This document shows, piece by piece, positions 33,197 through 41,748 of a stretch of 64,000 bases of DNA; positions within the stretch are counted from its first letter, which is position 1, and each line of letters begins with the position of its first letter. The notes below the pieces were generated by a model. It saw only the letters and a list, made by a program, of their open reading frames with translations, ran no database searches and was not told where the DNA came from. A program made the position numbers and the translations under genes. This DNA comes from Cryobacterium gelidum (GTDB lineage Bacteria > Actinomycetota > Actinomycetes > Actinomycetales > Microbacteriaceae). The DNA is taken from NCBI RefSeq assembly GCF_004403985.1, contig NZ_SOHL01000003.1, positions 321,212 to 385,211 of the forward strand. The letters are read 5' to 3'.

Positions 33197-33859
33197 TCAG
33201 AAGGCTGCGGTGCAGACGCAGAGCTCGTTGCCCTCGACGTCGGCGAGTACCCACCAGTCGGGCGCGTGTTCGTCGCTGAGCAGTACACCGCCGGCCTCGA
33301 GCACGGCCGCGACCCGGTCTTCGGCCGCGTCGCTCGGCACGTAGACGTCCAGATGGATACGGTTGCGTTCGGTGCGGGCGATCTCCATGTGCTGAAACCA
33401 GATCTTGGGGGCGAGGCCACGCGGGTCGAGCAGTTCTACACCATCGTCGCCGGTGACCTCGCTGTAGCCGAGGCCGACCCGCCAGAAGGGGCGCACGGCA
33501 TCCGCGTCGGCGCAGTCGATCGCGATGTCGTAGCGGGTTGGTGGCTCGGCCCGTGCCGAGGCGTCGAGGGTGTCGGCGATCTGCTGCACACGGGCCGCGA
33601 GGTCCAGGTCGCGCACGGTGACTCCCCCGGCATCGTGCGAGGTCAGCACGAGCGACACCGTGCCGTAGCCGAGGCGCACGTCGGGGTGGTGGTTCAGGGC
33701 CTCGGCGACCTCGCCGACCCGGTTGACGAGTTCCAGAGCCGACGCGAAGTCCGCCGTGGCGAACGTGGCGTGAAGGGATCCGTCGAGATGCACGAAAGCC
33801 GTGCCCTCCAGCTGCTTCTTCGTCGTTGAGGGGGCGAGGAGTCCGCCGTGAGCGTTCAT
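33197..33859 (-). CDS. Fusion of pterin-4a-carbinolamine dehydratase and glyoxalase-like domains
   Basis: This 220-residue protein joins two domains. Residues 1-100 hold a pterin carbinolamine dehydratase with the catalytic signature EALNHHPDVRLGYGTVSLVLTSHDAGGVT. Residues 108-220 form a vicinal-oxygen-chelate (glyoxalase-like) domain (YDIAIDCADADAVRPFW, then IWFQHMEIARTERNRIHLDVYVPS). GGAG precedes ATG 33859. Whether this cell uses pterin cofactors or the dehydratase has a regulatory role is unclear. The gene sits between lysE and bkdC on the same strand. Confidence 0.87.
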   Translation of the reverse strand: MNAHGGLLAPSTTKKQLEGTAFVHLDGSLHATFATADFASALELVNRVGEVAEALNHHPDVRLGYGTVSLVLTSHDAGGVTVRDLDLAARVQQIADTLDASARAEPPTRYDIAIDCADADAVRPFWRVGLGYSEVTGDDGVELLDPRGLAPKIWFQHMEIARTERNRIHLDVYVPSDAAEDRVAAVLEAGGVLLSDEHAPDWWVLADVEGNELCVCTAAF

Positions 33860-33897
33860 GTCTCCACTGTCCTCCGCCGCCGCACCGCGGTCAACCG

Positions 33898-35274
33898 TCA
33901 GACCATGGTCAGTACCCGGGCGGGGTCGGCAAGGATGCTTCCGATGTCGGCGAGAAATCGGGAACCCTGCTCGCCGTCGACCAGGCGGTGGTCGAACGAC
34001 AGGCTGAGCGTGAGCACCTTGCGCAGCGCGACCTGCCCGCGATACTCCCACGGCTGCGAGCGGATGGCGCCCATCGCAAGAATTGCCGCCTCGCCCGGAT
34101 TGAGAATGGGCGTGCCGGCGTCGATGCCGAACACTCCGATATTGGTGATGGTGATCGTGCCCCCGGACAGCGCCGTCGGGGTGGTCGTGCCAGCCCGCGC
34201 CGCGGTCGTGAGCGTGGCGAGCGCGGCAGCGAGGCCGCGCAGGTCGAGCCGGTCGGCATCGACGATGTTCGGCACGAGCAGCCCGCGCGGGGTCGCCGCG
34301 GCGATGCCGAGATTGATGTGGTTGAACTGCACGATTTCGCCGGCCCGCTCATCCCACCGGGTGTTCACCGCGGGGGTGCGGCCCACTGCCAGGCAGAGGG
34401 CCTTGGCCACCACGGCGAGGATTCCGATTCCGGCGTCGGCAAAGCGCCGGTCCGCGCGCAGGGAATCGAGCAGCTCGACGGTCGGCGTGACGTCGATGGT
34501 GAGAAACTCGGTGACGTGCGGCGCCGTGAACGCGCTCTGCACCACGGCCGCCGCGGTGAGCTTGCGCAGGCTCTTGATCGGCGAGCGTGTCTCGCGCTCG
34601 GCGGCGCCGAGAGCCGCGCCCTGCTCCGGGAATGATTCCGGGGCCCCGTGCAGCGCGGGCGCCGGAACCGACTCCGTGACGTGGGTACGCACGTCATCCC
34701 GGGTGATCAGGCCATCCCGTCCGGTTCCGGTGACGGCAGCGAGGTCGATCCCGAGGTCACGGGCCAGGGAACGCACCGGCGGCGTCGAGCGCGGGCGTTC
34801 TCCGGCCGATGTCGCAGCAGGCGTCACGGCGACCACACGCTGGTCAGCCTGGTCGGCCGCCGGCACCGGGGTCCCGGCAGCACCCGGGCGGGCACGACGC
34901 TGGGGGTGGCCGCCACTCTCCACCGCGGGGCCGTAGCCGACCAGGTTGGCTTCGCGCTGCTCGGCCAGAGCTGGGCCCGACGCGGGGGTCGGAGCGGCGT
35001 CCTCCGCTGTTGGAGCAGAGTCGGGTTCAGCGGCGCCGCCGATGTCGAACGAGACGATGGGCTCGCCGACGTGCACGACCACACCGGCCGGCTGGTGCAG
35101 CACGCGCACGACTCCGGCGAACGGGCTCGGCAGCTCGACCACGGCCTTGGCCGTTTCGACGTCGGCGATGTGCTGGTTGAGCGTGACCTCATCGCCCGGC
35201 GCCACGAGCCAGGCGACGATCTCTGATTCGGTTAGCCCCTCCCCGAGGTCGGGCAGGTTGAAGACCTTGATCAT
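33898..35274 (-). CDS. bkdC: Branched-chain alpha-keto acid dehydrogenase E2 (dihydrolipoyl acyltransferase)
   Basis: This 458-residue E2 core has one lipoyl domain at the N-terminus (lipoyl Lys in DVETAKAVVELPSPFAG). A flexible Ala/Pro linker, an E1/E3-binding domain (VRSLARDLGIDLAAVTGTGRDGLITRDDV), and the catalytic domain follow, ending in SLSFDHRLVDGEQGSRFL. It transfers the acyl group from E1 to CoA. Its ATG overlaps the E1-beta stop by 4 bp. The pathway is assigned from the neighbouring Lrp-type regulator and leucine genes; a pyruvate complex is less likely. Confidence 0.92.
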   Translation of the reverse strand: MIKVFNLPDLGEGLTESEIVAWLVAPGDEVTLNQHIADVETAKAVVELPSPFAGVVRVLHQPAGVVVHVGEPIVSFDIGGAAEPDSAPTAEDAAPTPASGPALAEQREANLVGYGPAVESGGHPQRRARPGAAGTPVPAADQADQRVVAVTPAATSAGERPRSTPPVRSLARDLGIDLAAVTGTGRDGLITRDDVRTHVTESVPAPALHGAPESFPEQGAALGAAERETRSPIKSLRKLTAAAVVQSAFTAPHVTEFLTIDVTPTVELLDSLRADRRFADAGIGILAVVAKALCLAVGRTPAVNTRWDERAGEIVQFNHINLGIAAATPRGLLVPNIVDADRLDLRGLAAALATLTTAARAGTTTPTALSGGTITITNIGVFGIDAGTPILNPGEAAILAMGAIRSQPWEYRGQVALRKVLTLSLSFDHRLVDGEQGSRFLADIGSILADPARVLTMV

Positions 35275-36332
35275 CGTCGCCCCATAACCCGGTCGACACC
35301 GTCGAGAATGCGATCAAGATCGGGCAGGTGGTGGCTTTCCAGCTTGGCCGGCGGGTATGGCACGTCGAAGCCGGTGACCCGCACCGGCGCAGATTCCAGA
35401 AAGCTGAAGCAGCGTTCGGTGATGGTCGCGATGATCTCCCCACCGAGACCGCCCGACTGCGCCGCCTCGTGGGTCACAACGAGTCGCCCGGTTTTACGAA
35501 CGGATGCCTCCACCACCGCATAATCCACCGGTGACAGTGAGCGCAGGTCGATGACCTCGATCGAGATGCCCTCGTCGAAAGCGGCGAGGGCCGCGTCCCG
35601 CGCGGTCGTCACGAGCGCGCCATAGGCGAGGAGTGTGACATCCGTTCCCGGTCGCACGATGACGGCCCGCTCCATCACAAGCCCGAGCTCTGGCACGACC
35701 TCGCCCTTCACGTGGTAGCGGCGCTTGGGTTCGAAGTAGAGCACCGGGTCGTCGCTCGCGATGGCCTGCCGTATGAGGCTGTAGGCGTCTTGAGCGTTGG
35801 AGACGGCAATGACGCGCAGGCCGGAGGTGTGGGTGAAGTAAGCCTCCGGCGATTCGGAGTGGTGTTCGGCCGCGCCGATGCCGCCGCCGAACGGCACCCG
35901 AATGGTGATCGGCATGCGCACGGCCCCCTGGGTCCGGTAGTGAAATTTGGCGACCTGACTGACGATCTGGTCGAAAGCGGGAAAGATGAAGCCGTCGAAC
36001 TGGATCTCGCAGACCGGGCGGTAGCCGCGGTAGGCGAGGCCGACTGCGGTGCCGACGATCGCGGATTCCGCGAGCGGCGTGTCGATGACCCGGCGAGCAC
36101 CGAATTGCGCGAGCAGGTCACTCGTCACGCGGAAGACACCGCCGAGGGCGCCGATGTCCTCTCCGAGCAGCACGACCTTGGGGTCATCGAGCATGGCCTG
36201 GCGCAGGCCCTCGTTGATGGCCTTCGCCACCGTGAGGGTCTTCGTCTCACTCAGCGGGGTAGGTTTCGGCGCATTGAGACCGGGAACCGTCGACACGATT
36301 GCCGGGGTCATCAGGGTGGTCATGGTCGTCAC
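35271..36332 (-). CDS. bkdB: Branched-chain alpha-keto acid dehydrogenase E1 beta subunit
   Basis: This 353-residue transketolase-like beta subunit has LLGEDIGALGGVFRVTSDL, DTPLAESAIVGTAVGLAYRGYRPVCEIQF, and VRVPFGGGIGAAEHHSESPEAYF. With BkdA it oxidatively decarboxylates branched-chain 2-oxo acids using thiamine diphosphate. It overlaps the alpha gene stop by 4 bp and the E2 start by 4 bp. The first 30 residues, rich in Thr, are not part of the conserved fold. Confidence 0.92.
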   Translation of the reverse strand: MTTMTTLMTPAIVSTVPGLNAPKPTPLSETKTLTVAKAINEGLRQAMLDDPKVVLLGEDIGALGGVFRVTSDLLAQFGARRVIDTPLAESAIVGTAVGLAYRGYRPVCEIQFDGFIFPAFDQIVSQVAKFHYRTQGAVRMPITIRVPFGGGIGAAEHHSESPEAYFTHTSGLRVIAVSNAQDAYSLIRQAIASDDPVLYFEPKRRYHVKGEVVPELGLVMERAVIVRPGTDVTLLAYGALVTTARDAALAAFDEGISIEVIDLRSLSPVDYAVVEASVRKTGRLVVTHEAAQSGGLGGEIIATITERCFSFLESAPVRVTGFDVPYPPAKLESHHLPDLDRILDGVDRVMGRR

Positions 36333-37441
36333 GCCTTTCGGTTCTGTTCGGCACTATCGTGTTCCGTGCCAAAGCTCGTGAGGTAGCCGGCATAATCGCT
36401 GCGCTGGCGTTCGAGGGTTGCATTGGGGGTCGCGTAGACATGGTCGAAGACGCTGAGCGGCTCGGGGTCGGCCATGCCGATGCAGCCGGCGCGCAGTTCG
36501 GCGGCTGCGGCGTCGGCGAGGGCCGCCGTTTCCGCCTCGACCTCCGGGGTGATTTCACCGAGACTGGTCAGCAGCCGGTGCAGGCGCAGCACGGGGTCGC
36601 GCGTCTTCCACTCGGCGAGTTCGGCCGGATCGCGGTAGCGGGTGGGATCATCCGCTGTGGTGTGCGGCCCCATGCGGTAGGTGACGGCTTCGATGAAGGT
36701 GGGTCCGCCTCCGGTGCGGGCCCGGTCGAGCGCGATGCGGGTCGCCGCCAGCACCGCGATCACGTCGTTGCCGTCGATGCGGAGGCTCGGGATGCCGAAG
36801 CCCGGGGCACGATCGGCGATGTTGCGGTGCGCCTGCACTCCGACCGGCTCGGAGATGGCCCACTGGTTGTTCTGGCAGAAGAAGACCACCGGGGCCTGGA
36901 AGCTCGCCGCGAAGACCATGGCCTCGTGGACGTCGCCCTCGCTCGTGGCGCCGTCACCGAAGTAGGCGATGGCGACGGAGTCGACCTCGTCGCGCTGGGC
37001 GCCGAGCGCCCAGCCGGTGGCGTGCAGGGTCTGCGCGCCGATGATGATCGCCGGGGTCGCCATATTGACCGTGTACGGGTCCCAGCCCGACTGCGCGTTG
37101 CCGCGCCAGACCTTCACAATGTCGCTCACCTTGACACCGCGGCAGTACGCGACCGCGTTCTCGCGGTAGCTCGGAAAGATGAAGTCGTCGCTGCGCAGGG
37201 CGCGGGCCGAGCCGATCTGGGCAGCTTCCTGGCCGAGAAGCGGCGGCCACAAGCCCAGCTCGCCCTGGCGTTGCAGGGCGGTCGCCTCGGTGTCGATGCG
37301 ACGCACCACGACCATGTCCCGGTAGAGCGCGAGCAGGGCCGGCCCGTCGAGGTCGGCGACCCAGGGGTCGAAGTCGCCGCTGGGCATCCGTTCGCCATCG
37401 AGCGAGAGAAGCTGCACCAGCTGGGGGGAGAAATCGATCAT
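36329..37441 (-). CDS. bkdA: Branched-chain alpha-keto acid dehydrogenase E1 alpha subunit
   Basis: This 370-residue subunit has the thiamine-diphosphate motif GDG(X)nNN in YFGDGATSEGDVHEAMVFAASF...CQNNQWAIS. Other conserved blocks are PSYRENAVAYCRGV and TYRMGPHTTADDPTRYR, which is typical of branched-chain rather than pyruvate E1 alpha. It is the first gene of the bkdABC operon and is divergent from an Lrp/AsnC regulator. No E3 gene lies in the window. Confidence 0.93.
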   Translation of the reverse strand: MIDFSPQLVQLLSLDGERMPSGDFDPWVADLDGPALLALYRDMVVVRRIDTEATALQRQGELGLWPPLLGQEAAQIGSARALRSDDFIFPSYRENAVAYCRGVKVSDIVKVWRGNAQSGWDPYTVNMATPAIIIGAQTLHATGWALGAQRDEVDSVAIAYFGDGATSEGDVHEAMVFAASFQAPVVFFCQNNQWAISEPVGVQAHRNIADRAPGFGIPSLRIDGNDVIAVLAATRIALDRARTGGGPTFIEAVTYRMGPHTTADDPTRYRDPAELAEWKTRDPVLRLHRLLTSLGEITPEVEAETAALADAAAAELRAGCIGMADPEPLSVFDHVYATPNATLERQRSDYAGYLTSFGTEHDSAEQNRKA

Positions 37442-37516
37442 GGTTCGCTCCGAGCGTCATTGCTAAAGTTGACGTGAGCCTATGTCGACCGGACAGAGAG
37501 CACAACTGCCGTCAAA

Positions 37517-37539
37517 AATAGTGAGCAGAGTGCCCTATT
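37517..37539. promoter_or_regulatory. Inverted repeat AATAG-N13-CTATT between bkdA and the Lrp gene
   Basis: The two 5-bp arms (37517-37521 and 37535-37539) lie in the divergent spacer, 34 bp before the regulator's start. They could be part of an Lrp-type operator. The arms are short, so chance occurrence is possible. Confidence 0.35.
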
Positions 37540-37572
37540 CAGACTCGCCAGACCATGTTAATGTTTTGCACT

Positions 37573-38037
37573 ATGTACAGCCTTGATAAGACCGACACCA
37601 AGCTCCTCCAAGCGCTCTCGGACGACCCGCGCAGCACCTTCGTCGCGCTCGCCGACACCCTGGGTCTCTCCCGCAATACCGTGCAGGCCCGCATGAAACG
37701 ATTGGAAGATTCCGGCGCCTTTCTCGGCTTTGATCGCCGCATCAATCCGGCCGCCCTCGGCTACCCCCTGACCGCGTTCATCGAGGTGCACGTGCAGCAG
37801 AAACGGCTCGCCCAGATCGTGCTCGATCTCGCCCTGATCCCCGAGATCGTGCAGGCACACGGCATGAGCGGGCAGACCGATCTGCTCGTGCGGGTGGTTT
37901 GCACGGACGCCGCCGATCTGTTTCGCATCGACGGCACAATCCTCGCCTGCGATGGTGTGGAACGCACCGAGACCTCGCTCGCGATGGGCGAGGTCATTCC
38001 CTATCGGCTCACTCCGCTGCTCGACCGACGCGGGTAG
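37573..38037 (+). CDS. Lrp/AsnC family regulator, probable BkdR
   Basis: This 154-residue regulator starts MYSLDKTDTKLLQALSDDP. The helix-turn-helix is in LADTLGLSRNTVQARMKRLEDSG, and the C-terminal RAM (ligand) domain includes IVQAHGMSGQTDLLVRV. Divergence from bkdABC suggests it controls branched-chain keto-acid oxidation in response to an amino acid. ATGs at 37555, 37561 and 37573 are in frame; I choose 37573 because it starts at the usual N-terminus. No ribosome site is clear at any of them. Confidence 0.9.
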   Translation: MYSLDKTDTKLLQALSDDPRSTFVALADTLGLSRNTVQARMKRLEDSGAFLGFDRRINPAALGYPLTAFIEVHVQQKRLAQIVLDLALIPEIVQAHGMSGQTDLLVRVVCTDAADLFRIDGTILACDGVERTETSLAMGEVIPYRLTPLLDRRG

Positions 38038-38062
38038 GCGGCACCCGTCCGCCACGATCTAT

Positions 38063-38094
38063 TTGCTATATTCTTTATATAGTTATATAAAGAA
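38063..38094 (+). promoter_or_regulatory. Promoter of the hydrogenase-4-like operon with a 24-bp palindromic operator
   Basis: A -35 TTGCTA (38063-38068) and -10 TATAAA (38086-38091) are separated by exactly 17 bp. A perfect inverted repeat, TTCTTTATATA, a GT spacer and its reverse complement (38071-38094), fills the spacer and covers the -10. A repressor bound there would block RNA polymerase. The core CTTTATA also occurs in the promoter of the ArsR-type gene at the other end of the cassette (45845-45851), making that protein the likely binder. Confidence 0.75.
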
Positions 38095-38231
38095 GTAATG
38101 AAGTTATGCGTTGATCGTCTTGCCGTCACCAGACGCATGGCAGAATCCGTCGTCTGCCCGTCTCTCTTCGACGTCGGGTTCCCCACAGAAGGCACCAGCT
38201 TCGTGAACATCCATGCAGACCGGGGGCTCGT

Positions 38232-38717
38232 GTGAGTTTCCTGCGATTGGCCACGCTTATTCGGCACGGCGCGCGCATCGCCGAACCGGCCGCGATCGCT
38301 CCGCCCCTGTTCGACGGCGCGCAGGTCTTCGGCGGCAGCGTGCAGGTGCGCTTCATCAACGCCGGCGGCTGCAACGACTGCGCGCTCGAGGTGGCAGCCG
38401 CGTTCGGCCCGGTCTACGACGTGGAACGCTACGGCGTGCGCCTGGTTCCCTCACCGCGACACGCCGACGTGCTGCTCATCGTCGGCAGCGTGACCCGCAA
38501 TATGGCCCAGCCTCTGCTGCGCACCATCGAGGCCACCCCCACGCCCCGGTTCGTGATCGCGGTCGGTGATTGCGCCCTGCACGGCGGCGCCTTCCGCGAT
38601 GGTTACGGCGTCATCGGGCCCGTTTCCGATTTCGTGCACGTGGATATCGAGGTGCCGGGCAGCCCGCCAGAGCCGACCGATATTGTGCGAGCCTTGCGCC
38701 GAATGACCGGCCGATGA
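38232..38717 (+). CDS. NuoB/HyfI-like iron-sulfur small subunit (one cluster Cys missing)
   Basis: This 161-residue protein is the small subunit of a complex-I/hydrogenase-4-like enzyme. The motif GGCNDCALEV gives C47 and C50, and VGDC gives C114. The final ligand, normally Cys in PGCPP, is Ser144 (VPGSPPEPTDI; codon AGC), so only three of the four usual [4Fe-4S] ligands remain. The start is a GTG at 38232 after GGGGG. It is the first gene of a six-gene overlapping operon (next gene overlaps by ATGA) and stands next to the palindromic operator. It is comparable in position to M. tuberculosis Rv0082. Confidence 0.85.
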   Translation: MSFLRLATLIRHGARIAEPAAIAPPLFDGAQVFGGSVQVRFINAGGCNDCALEVAAAFGPVYDVERYGVRLVPSPRHADVLLIVGSVTRNMAQPLLRTIEATPTPRFVIAVGDCALHGGAFRDGYGVIGPVSDFVHVDIEVPGSPPEPTDIVRALRRMTGR

Positions 38718-40786
38718 CCGGAATGGAAGCAGGATTGCTCCTGCAAACCGAAATCGAAGCGGGACTGATCCCACAAACCGGACTGGAAGCAGGATTGCTG
38801 CTGCAACTCGGGCTCGGCGCGCTGGCCGTGCTGACCGCCCTGACAGCGGCACCGTTCCTGCGGTCGCGGGCTGTCGGCATCCTCTGCACCCTCATCGCAG
38901 TGACCGGCTTTCTGACCGGCCTCGTGGCCATGCTCGGCGGCACCGGTGGCCTGCGCATTTCGATCGCCCTGCCCATGGACCCACTGCTGCTGGCCCCCGA
39001 CCGCCTCGGCGGCCTGTTCATGCTCATCGTCTCGGGTGTCGGCATTCTCGTGTCGCTCTACTCGATGAGTTCCACCCATGGACCCGACGCGAGCCGCACC
39101 GCCTGGGTCGCCATGCCGGTGTTCCTGGTTGGCATGCAGCTCGTGCCGGCCGCGACGGATTCGGTCTCGTTTCTGCTGGCCTTGGAAATCATGACCCTGG
39201 GCTCCACCGTGCTGCTGCTGGCCGACCATGCCAGCCGCGCCACTGTCGCCTCGGCGGGAATCTGGTACTCGGCCATGTCGCAGCTGAGTTTCTTCTTCAT
39301 TCTGGCTGGCTTCGCCGTGCTCGCCGCCGCCTCGGGCGGAACGAGCTTCAGCACCCCGCAAGCGATCGAACCCGGGCCTGCGAACGTGGCGTTCGTGCTG
39401 TTCCTGCTCGGCTTCGGTGGCAAGGCCGAACTGGTGCCGCTGCACGTCTGGGTGCCACGGGTGCTCCCCGAAGCGCCCAGCCACGTTTCAGCCGCGATGA
39501 GTGGCGCCATGGTCAAGATCGGTGTCTACGGCGGCCTGCTGGTGTGCGTTCGGCTGCTGCCCGACGGGCCCGCCTGGTGGGGCATCGCCATCATGGTGGT
39601 CGGTGGCGCTTCCGCTCTCTATGGCATTCTGCAGGCTTCCGTGTCGAGCGATCTCAAGGTGCTGCTCGCCTACTCGACGACCGAAAACATGGGCCTGGTC
39701 TTTCTCGGGCTCGGCGCCAGCCTGCTGCTGCGCGGCTACGACGCCACAGCGGCAGCGGATGCCGCGCTCGTGGCCGCCCTGCTCCTCGCCGTCAGCCACG
39801 CCGCGTTCAAATCGACGCTGTTCCTGGGCGCCGGCGCCATCATCCACGCTACCGGGGAACGCAACCTCGACCGGCTCGGCGGGCTCGGTGCCCGCATGCC
39901 CGTCACCGCCGCCGCGTTCGGCGTGGCCAGCCTCGGCGCCGCCGCCATCCCGATCACGAGCGGTTTCGTCGCCGAGTGGATGCTGCTGCAGTCGCTCATT
40001 CACGGCGGTCGTCTGGACGGGGCGGTCGTCTCGGTCACAGCATCCGTTGCCATGCCCCTCGCGGTCGCCGTGATCGCCCTCACCGCCGGCCTCGCGCTGC
40101 TCACCTTCGTCAAGGCCTACGGCATCGCGTTTCTAGCCCGACCGCGTAGCGCCGAAGCAGCAAAGGCGCGCGAGGTGCCGCCGCTCATGCAGCTCTCGCT
40201 TGCACTCGGCGCCCTCTTCGTGCTCGCCCTCGGGCTGCTCCCCGGGCCGATTGCCGCGCTCGTCGGGCACACCGTCAGCTCGAATCCGAGCGCCGCCGTG
40301 CAGTCCATCGGTCTCGGCGGCGTCTCGCTGCCGGGTATCGGGGCGGTGCTCGACCCGATCATGCTCGTCGTGCTGTCGGCGCTGGTCGCCATCCCGGTGA
40401 TCGTCTCGATCATCGTGTCCGCCCGCGGACATCCGCATCGCACGGTCGACCTGCCCTGGGGCGGCGGCGGCTCCCGGGCGAGGCCGCGCATGCAGTACAC
40501 CGCGACCTCCTACGCCGAACCGCTCGTGCGGGTCTTCGACGACGTGCTCAAGCCGTCGCGTGACGTGCAGGTCACCCACGTGGCCGAGTCCCGCTATCTG
40601 GTGGAACGGGTGCGGGTGGAACAGCGCGTCTCGGACGTCTTTGAAACCCGGCTGTATCGGCCGGTACTCAACCTGTTCCAACGCTACGGAATCGTCGTGC
40701 GGCACGTCGCCAACGGCAGCATCCACCGCTACCTGTCCTATTCCTTCGTTGCTCTACTGATCGTGCTGATCGTGGTCTCACTATGA
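38714..40786 (+). CDS. Hydrogenase-4 subunit B-like proton-pumping antiporter-type subunit
   Basis: This 690-residue polytopic protein belongs to the NuoL/HyfB proton-translocating subunits. Conserved features are FGGKAELVPLHVWVPRVLPEAPSHVSA (with membrane Lys and Glu) and LLAYSTTENMGLVFLGLG. The C-terminal soluble part (TYAEPL...-type MQYTATSYAEPLVRVFDDVLKPS) is typical of HyfB. The first 33 residues include three imperfect 30-bp repeats (EAGLLLQ type), absent from the known fold. The ATG overlaps the small-subunit stop (ATGA). It is the largest membrane subunit of the complex. Confidence 0.87.
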   Translation: MTGMEAGLLLQTEIEAGLIPQTGLEAGLLLQLGLGALAVLTALTAAPFLRSRAVGILCTLIAVTGFLTGLVAMLGGTGGLRISIALPMDPLLLAPDRLGGLFMLIVSGVGILVSLYSMSSTHGPDASRTAWVAMPVFLVGMQLVPAATDSVSFLLALEIMTLGSTVLLLADHASRATVASAGIWYSAMSQLSFFFILAGFAVLAAASGGTSFSTPQAIEPGPANVAFVLFLLGFGGKAELVPLHVWVPRVLPEAPSHVSAAMSGAMVKIGVYGGLLVCVRLLPDGPAWWGIAIMVVGGASALYGILQASVSSDLKVLLAYSTTENMGLVFLGLGASLLLRGYDATAAADAALVAALLLAVSHAAFKSTLFLGAGAIIHATGERNLDRLGGLGARMPVTAAAFGVASLGAAAIPITSGFVAEWMLLQSLIHGGRLDGAVVSVTASVAMPLAVAVIALTAGLALLTFVKAYGIAFLARPRSAEAAKAREVPPLMQLSLALGALFVLALGLLPGPIAALVGHTVSSNPSAAVQSIGLGGVSLPGIGAVLDPIMLVVLSALVAIPVIVSIIVSARGHPHRTVDLPWGGGGSRARPRMQYTATSYAEPLVRVFDDVLKPSRDVQVTHVAESRYLVERVRVEQRVSDVFETRLYRPVLNLFQRYGIVVRHVANGSIHRYLSYSFVALLIVLIVVSL
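38723..38812. repeat. Three imperfect 30-bp repeats at the 5' end of the HyfB-like gene
   Basis: Units at 38723-38752, 38753-38782 and 38783-38812 encode EAGLLLQTEI, EAGLIPQTGL and EAGLLLQLGL after the first residue. They keep the reading frame and precede the first membrane helix. Confidence 0.85.
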
Positions 40787-41736
40787 ACGCCGTCATCAGC
40801 GCCATCATCATCGCCGTCGTGCAGGTCGTTCTGTTCGTCTTCCTCGCCCCACTGCTGATCGGGGTGATCCGCCAGGTTCGGGCCACGATCGAAGGTCGCG
40901 CCGGTGCGGGAATCTGGCAGCCCTGGCGGGACCTGCGCAAGCTGCTCGCGAAAGACCCGGTGCGCGCCGCCGAGAGCAGCTGGATGCTGCGGGCCGGGCC
41001 GGTCGCCCTGACGGTCTCGAGCCTGTTGCTGTGCGTCTTGCTTCCACTCGTGGGTACCATCTCGTTCCTGACCATTCCCAGCGACCTGTTCGTCGTTGTC
41101 TCGGTCATGCTGATCGGCGTGGTCGCACTGGCCCTGGTCGGCCTCGACGGCGGTACGGCGTTTGGCGGCATGGGCTCCAGCCGGCACATGACGGTCGCCG
41201 CGCTCGTCGAACCGACGCTGCTGCTCTCGGTCTACGCACTGTCGATCCCGGCCGGAACCAGCACCATCTCTGCCATCGTCGAAACCCGCCTGCTCTCCCC
41301 CGAGATCATCATCTCGCCGGTCAGCGTGCTGGCCCTCGTAGCGTTGTCGATCGCGATCATGGCCGAAACGGGTCGTCTGCCGGTCGATAATCCGGGTACC
41401 CACCTCGAAGTGACCATGCTGCACGAGGCGATGACCCTCGAAGCGAGCGGGCGCGACCTGGCCTGGCTCGAGGTCGGCTCCTGGCTGAAGCTGGCCGCCC
41501 TGCTCGGCCTGGTCAGCAACCTGGCCGTGCCGTGGGGCGTCGTCACGGATTTCAGCGCCCTCGGCCTGGCTGTCGGCGTCGTCAGCATTGCCGTGAAGGT
41601 ACTCGTGCTCGGCGTGATGCTGAGCATCGGCGAGATCTTCCTGGCCAAGGTGCGCCTGTTCCAGGTGCCCGAGCTGCTCGCGGGTTCTTTTGCCCTCGCC
41701 TTCCTCGCCGTCACCGCCTCCTACCTGGTCGCCTGA
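40783..41736 (+). CDS. HyfC/HycD (NuoH-like) membrane subunit
   Basis: This 317-residue protein has about eight helices and the NuoH-type interface motifs: RATIEGRAGAGIWQPWRDLRKLLAKD near the N-terminus, and ETGRLPVDNPGTHLEVTMLHEAMTLEASGRDLAWLE in the middle. NuoH-like subunits link the peripheral arm to the membrane arm. The start overlaps the HyfB-like stop by 4 bp. It corresponds to hycD in the mycobacterial cluster. Confidence 0.9.
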   Translation: MNAVISAIIIAVVQVVLFVFLAPLLIGVIRQVRATIEGRAGAGIWQPWRDLRKLLAKDPVRAAESSWMLRAGPVALTVSSLLLCVLLPLVGTISFLTIPSDLFVVVSVMLIGVVALALVGLDGGTAFGGMGSSRHMTVAALVEPTLLLSVYALSIPAGTSTISAIVETRLLSPEIIISPVSVLALVALSIAIMAETGRLPVDNPGTHLEVTMLHEAMTLEASGRDLAWLEVGSWLKLAALLGLVSNLAVPWGVVTDFSALGLAVGVVSIAVKVLVLGVMLSIGEIFLAKVRLFQVPELLAGSFALAFLAVTASYLVA

Positions 41737-41748
41737 GGAGCATCCGTC

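Noticed and set aside
33898..37441. Pyruvate dehydrogenase complex
   Set aside because: The divergent Lrp-type regulator, nearby leucine genes and E1 alpha motif pattern favour the branched-chain complex.
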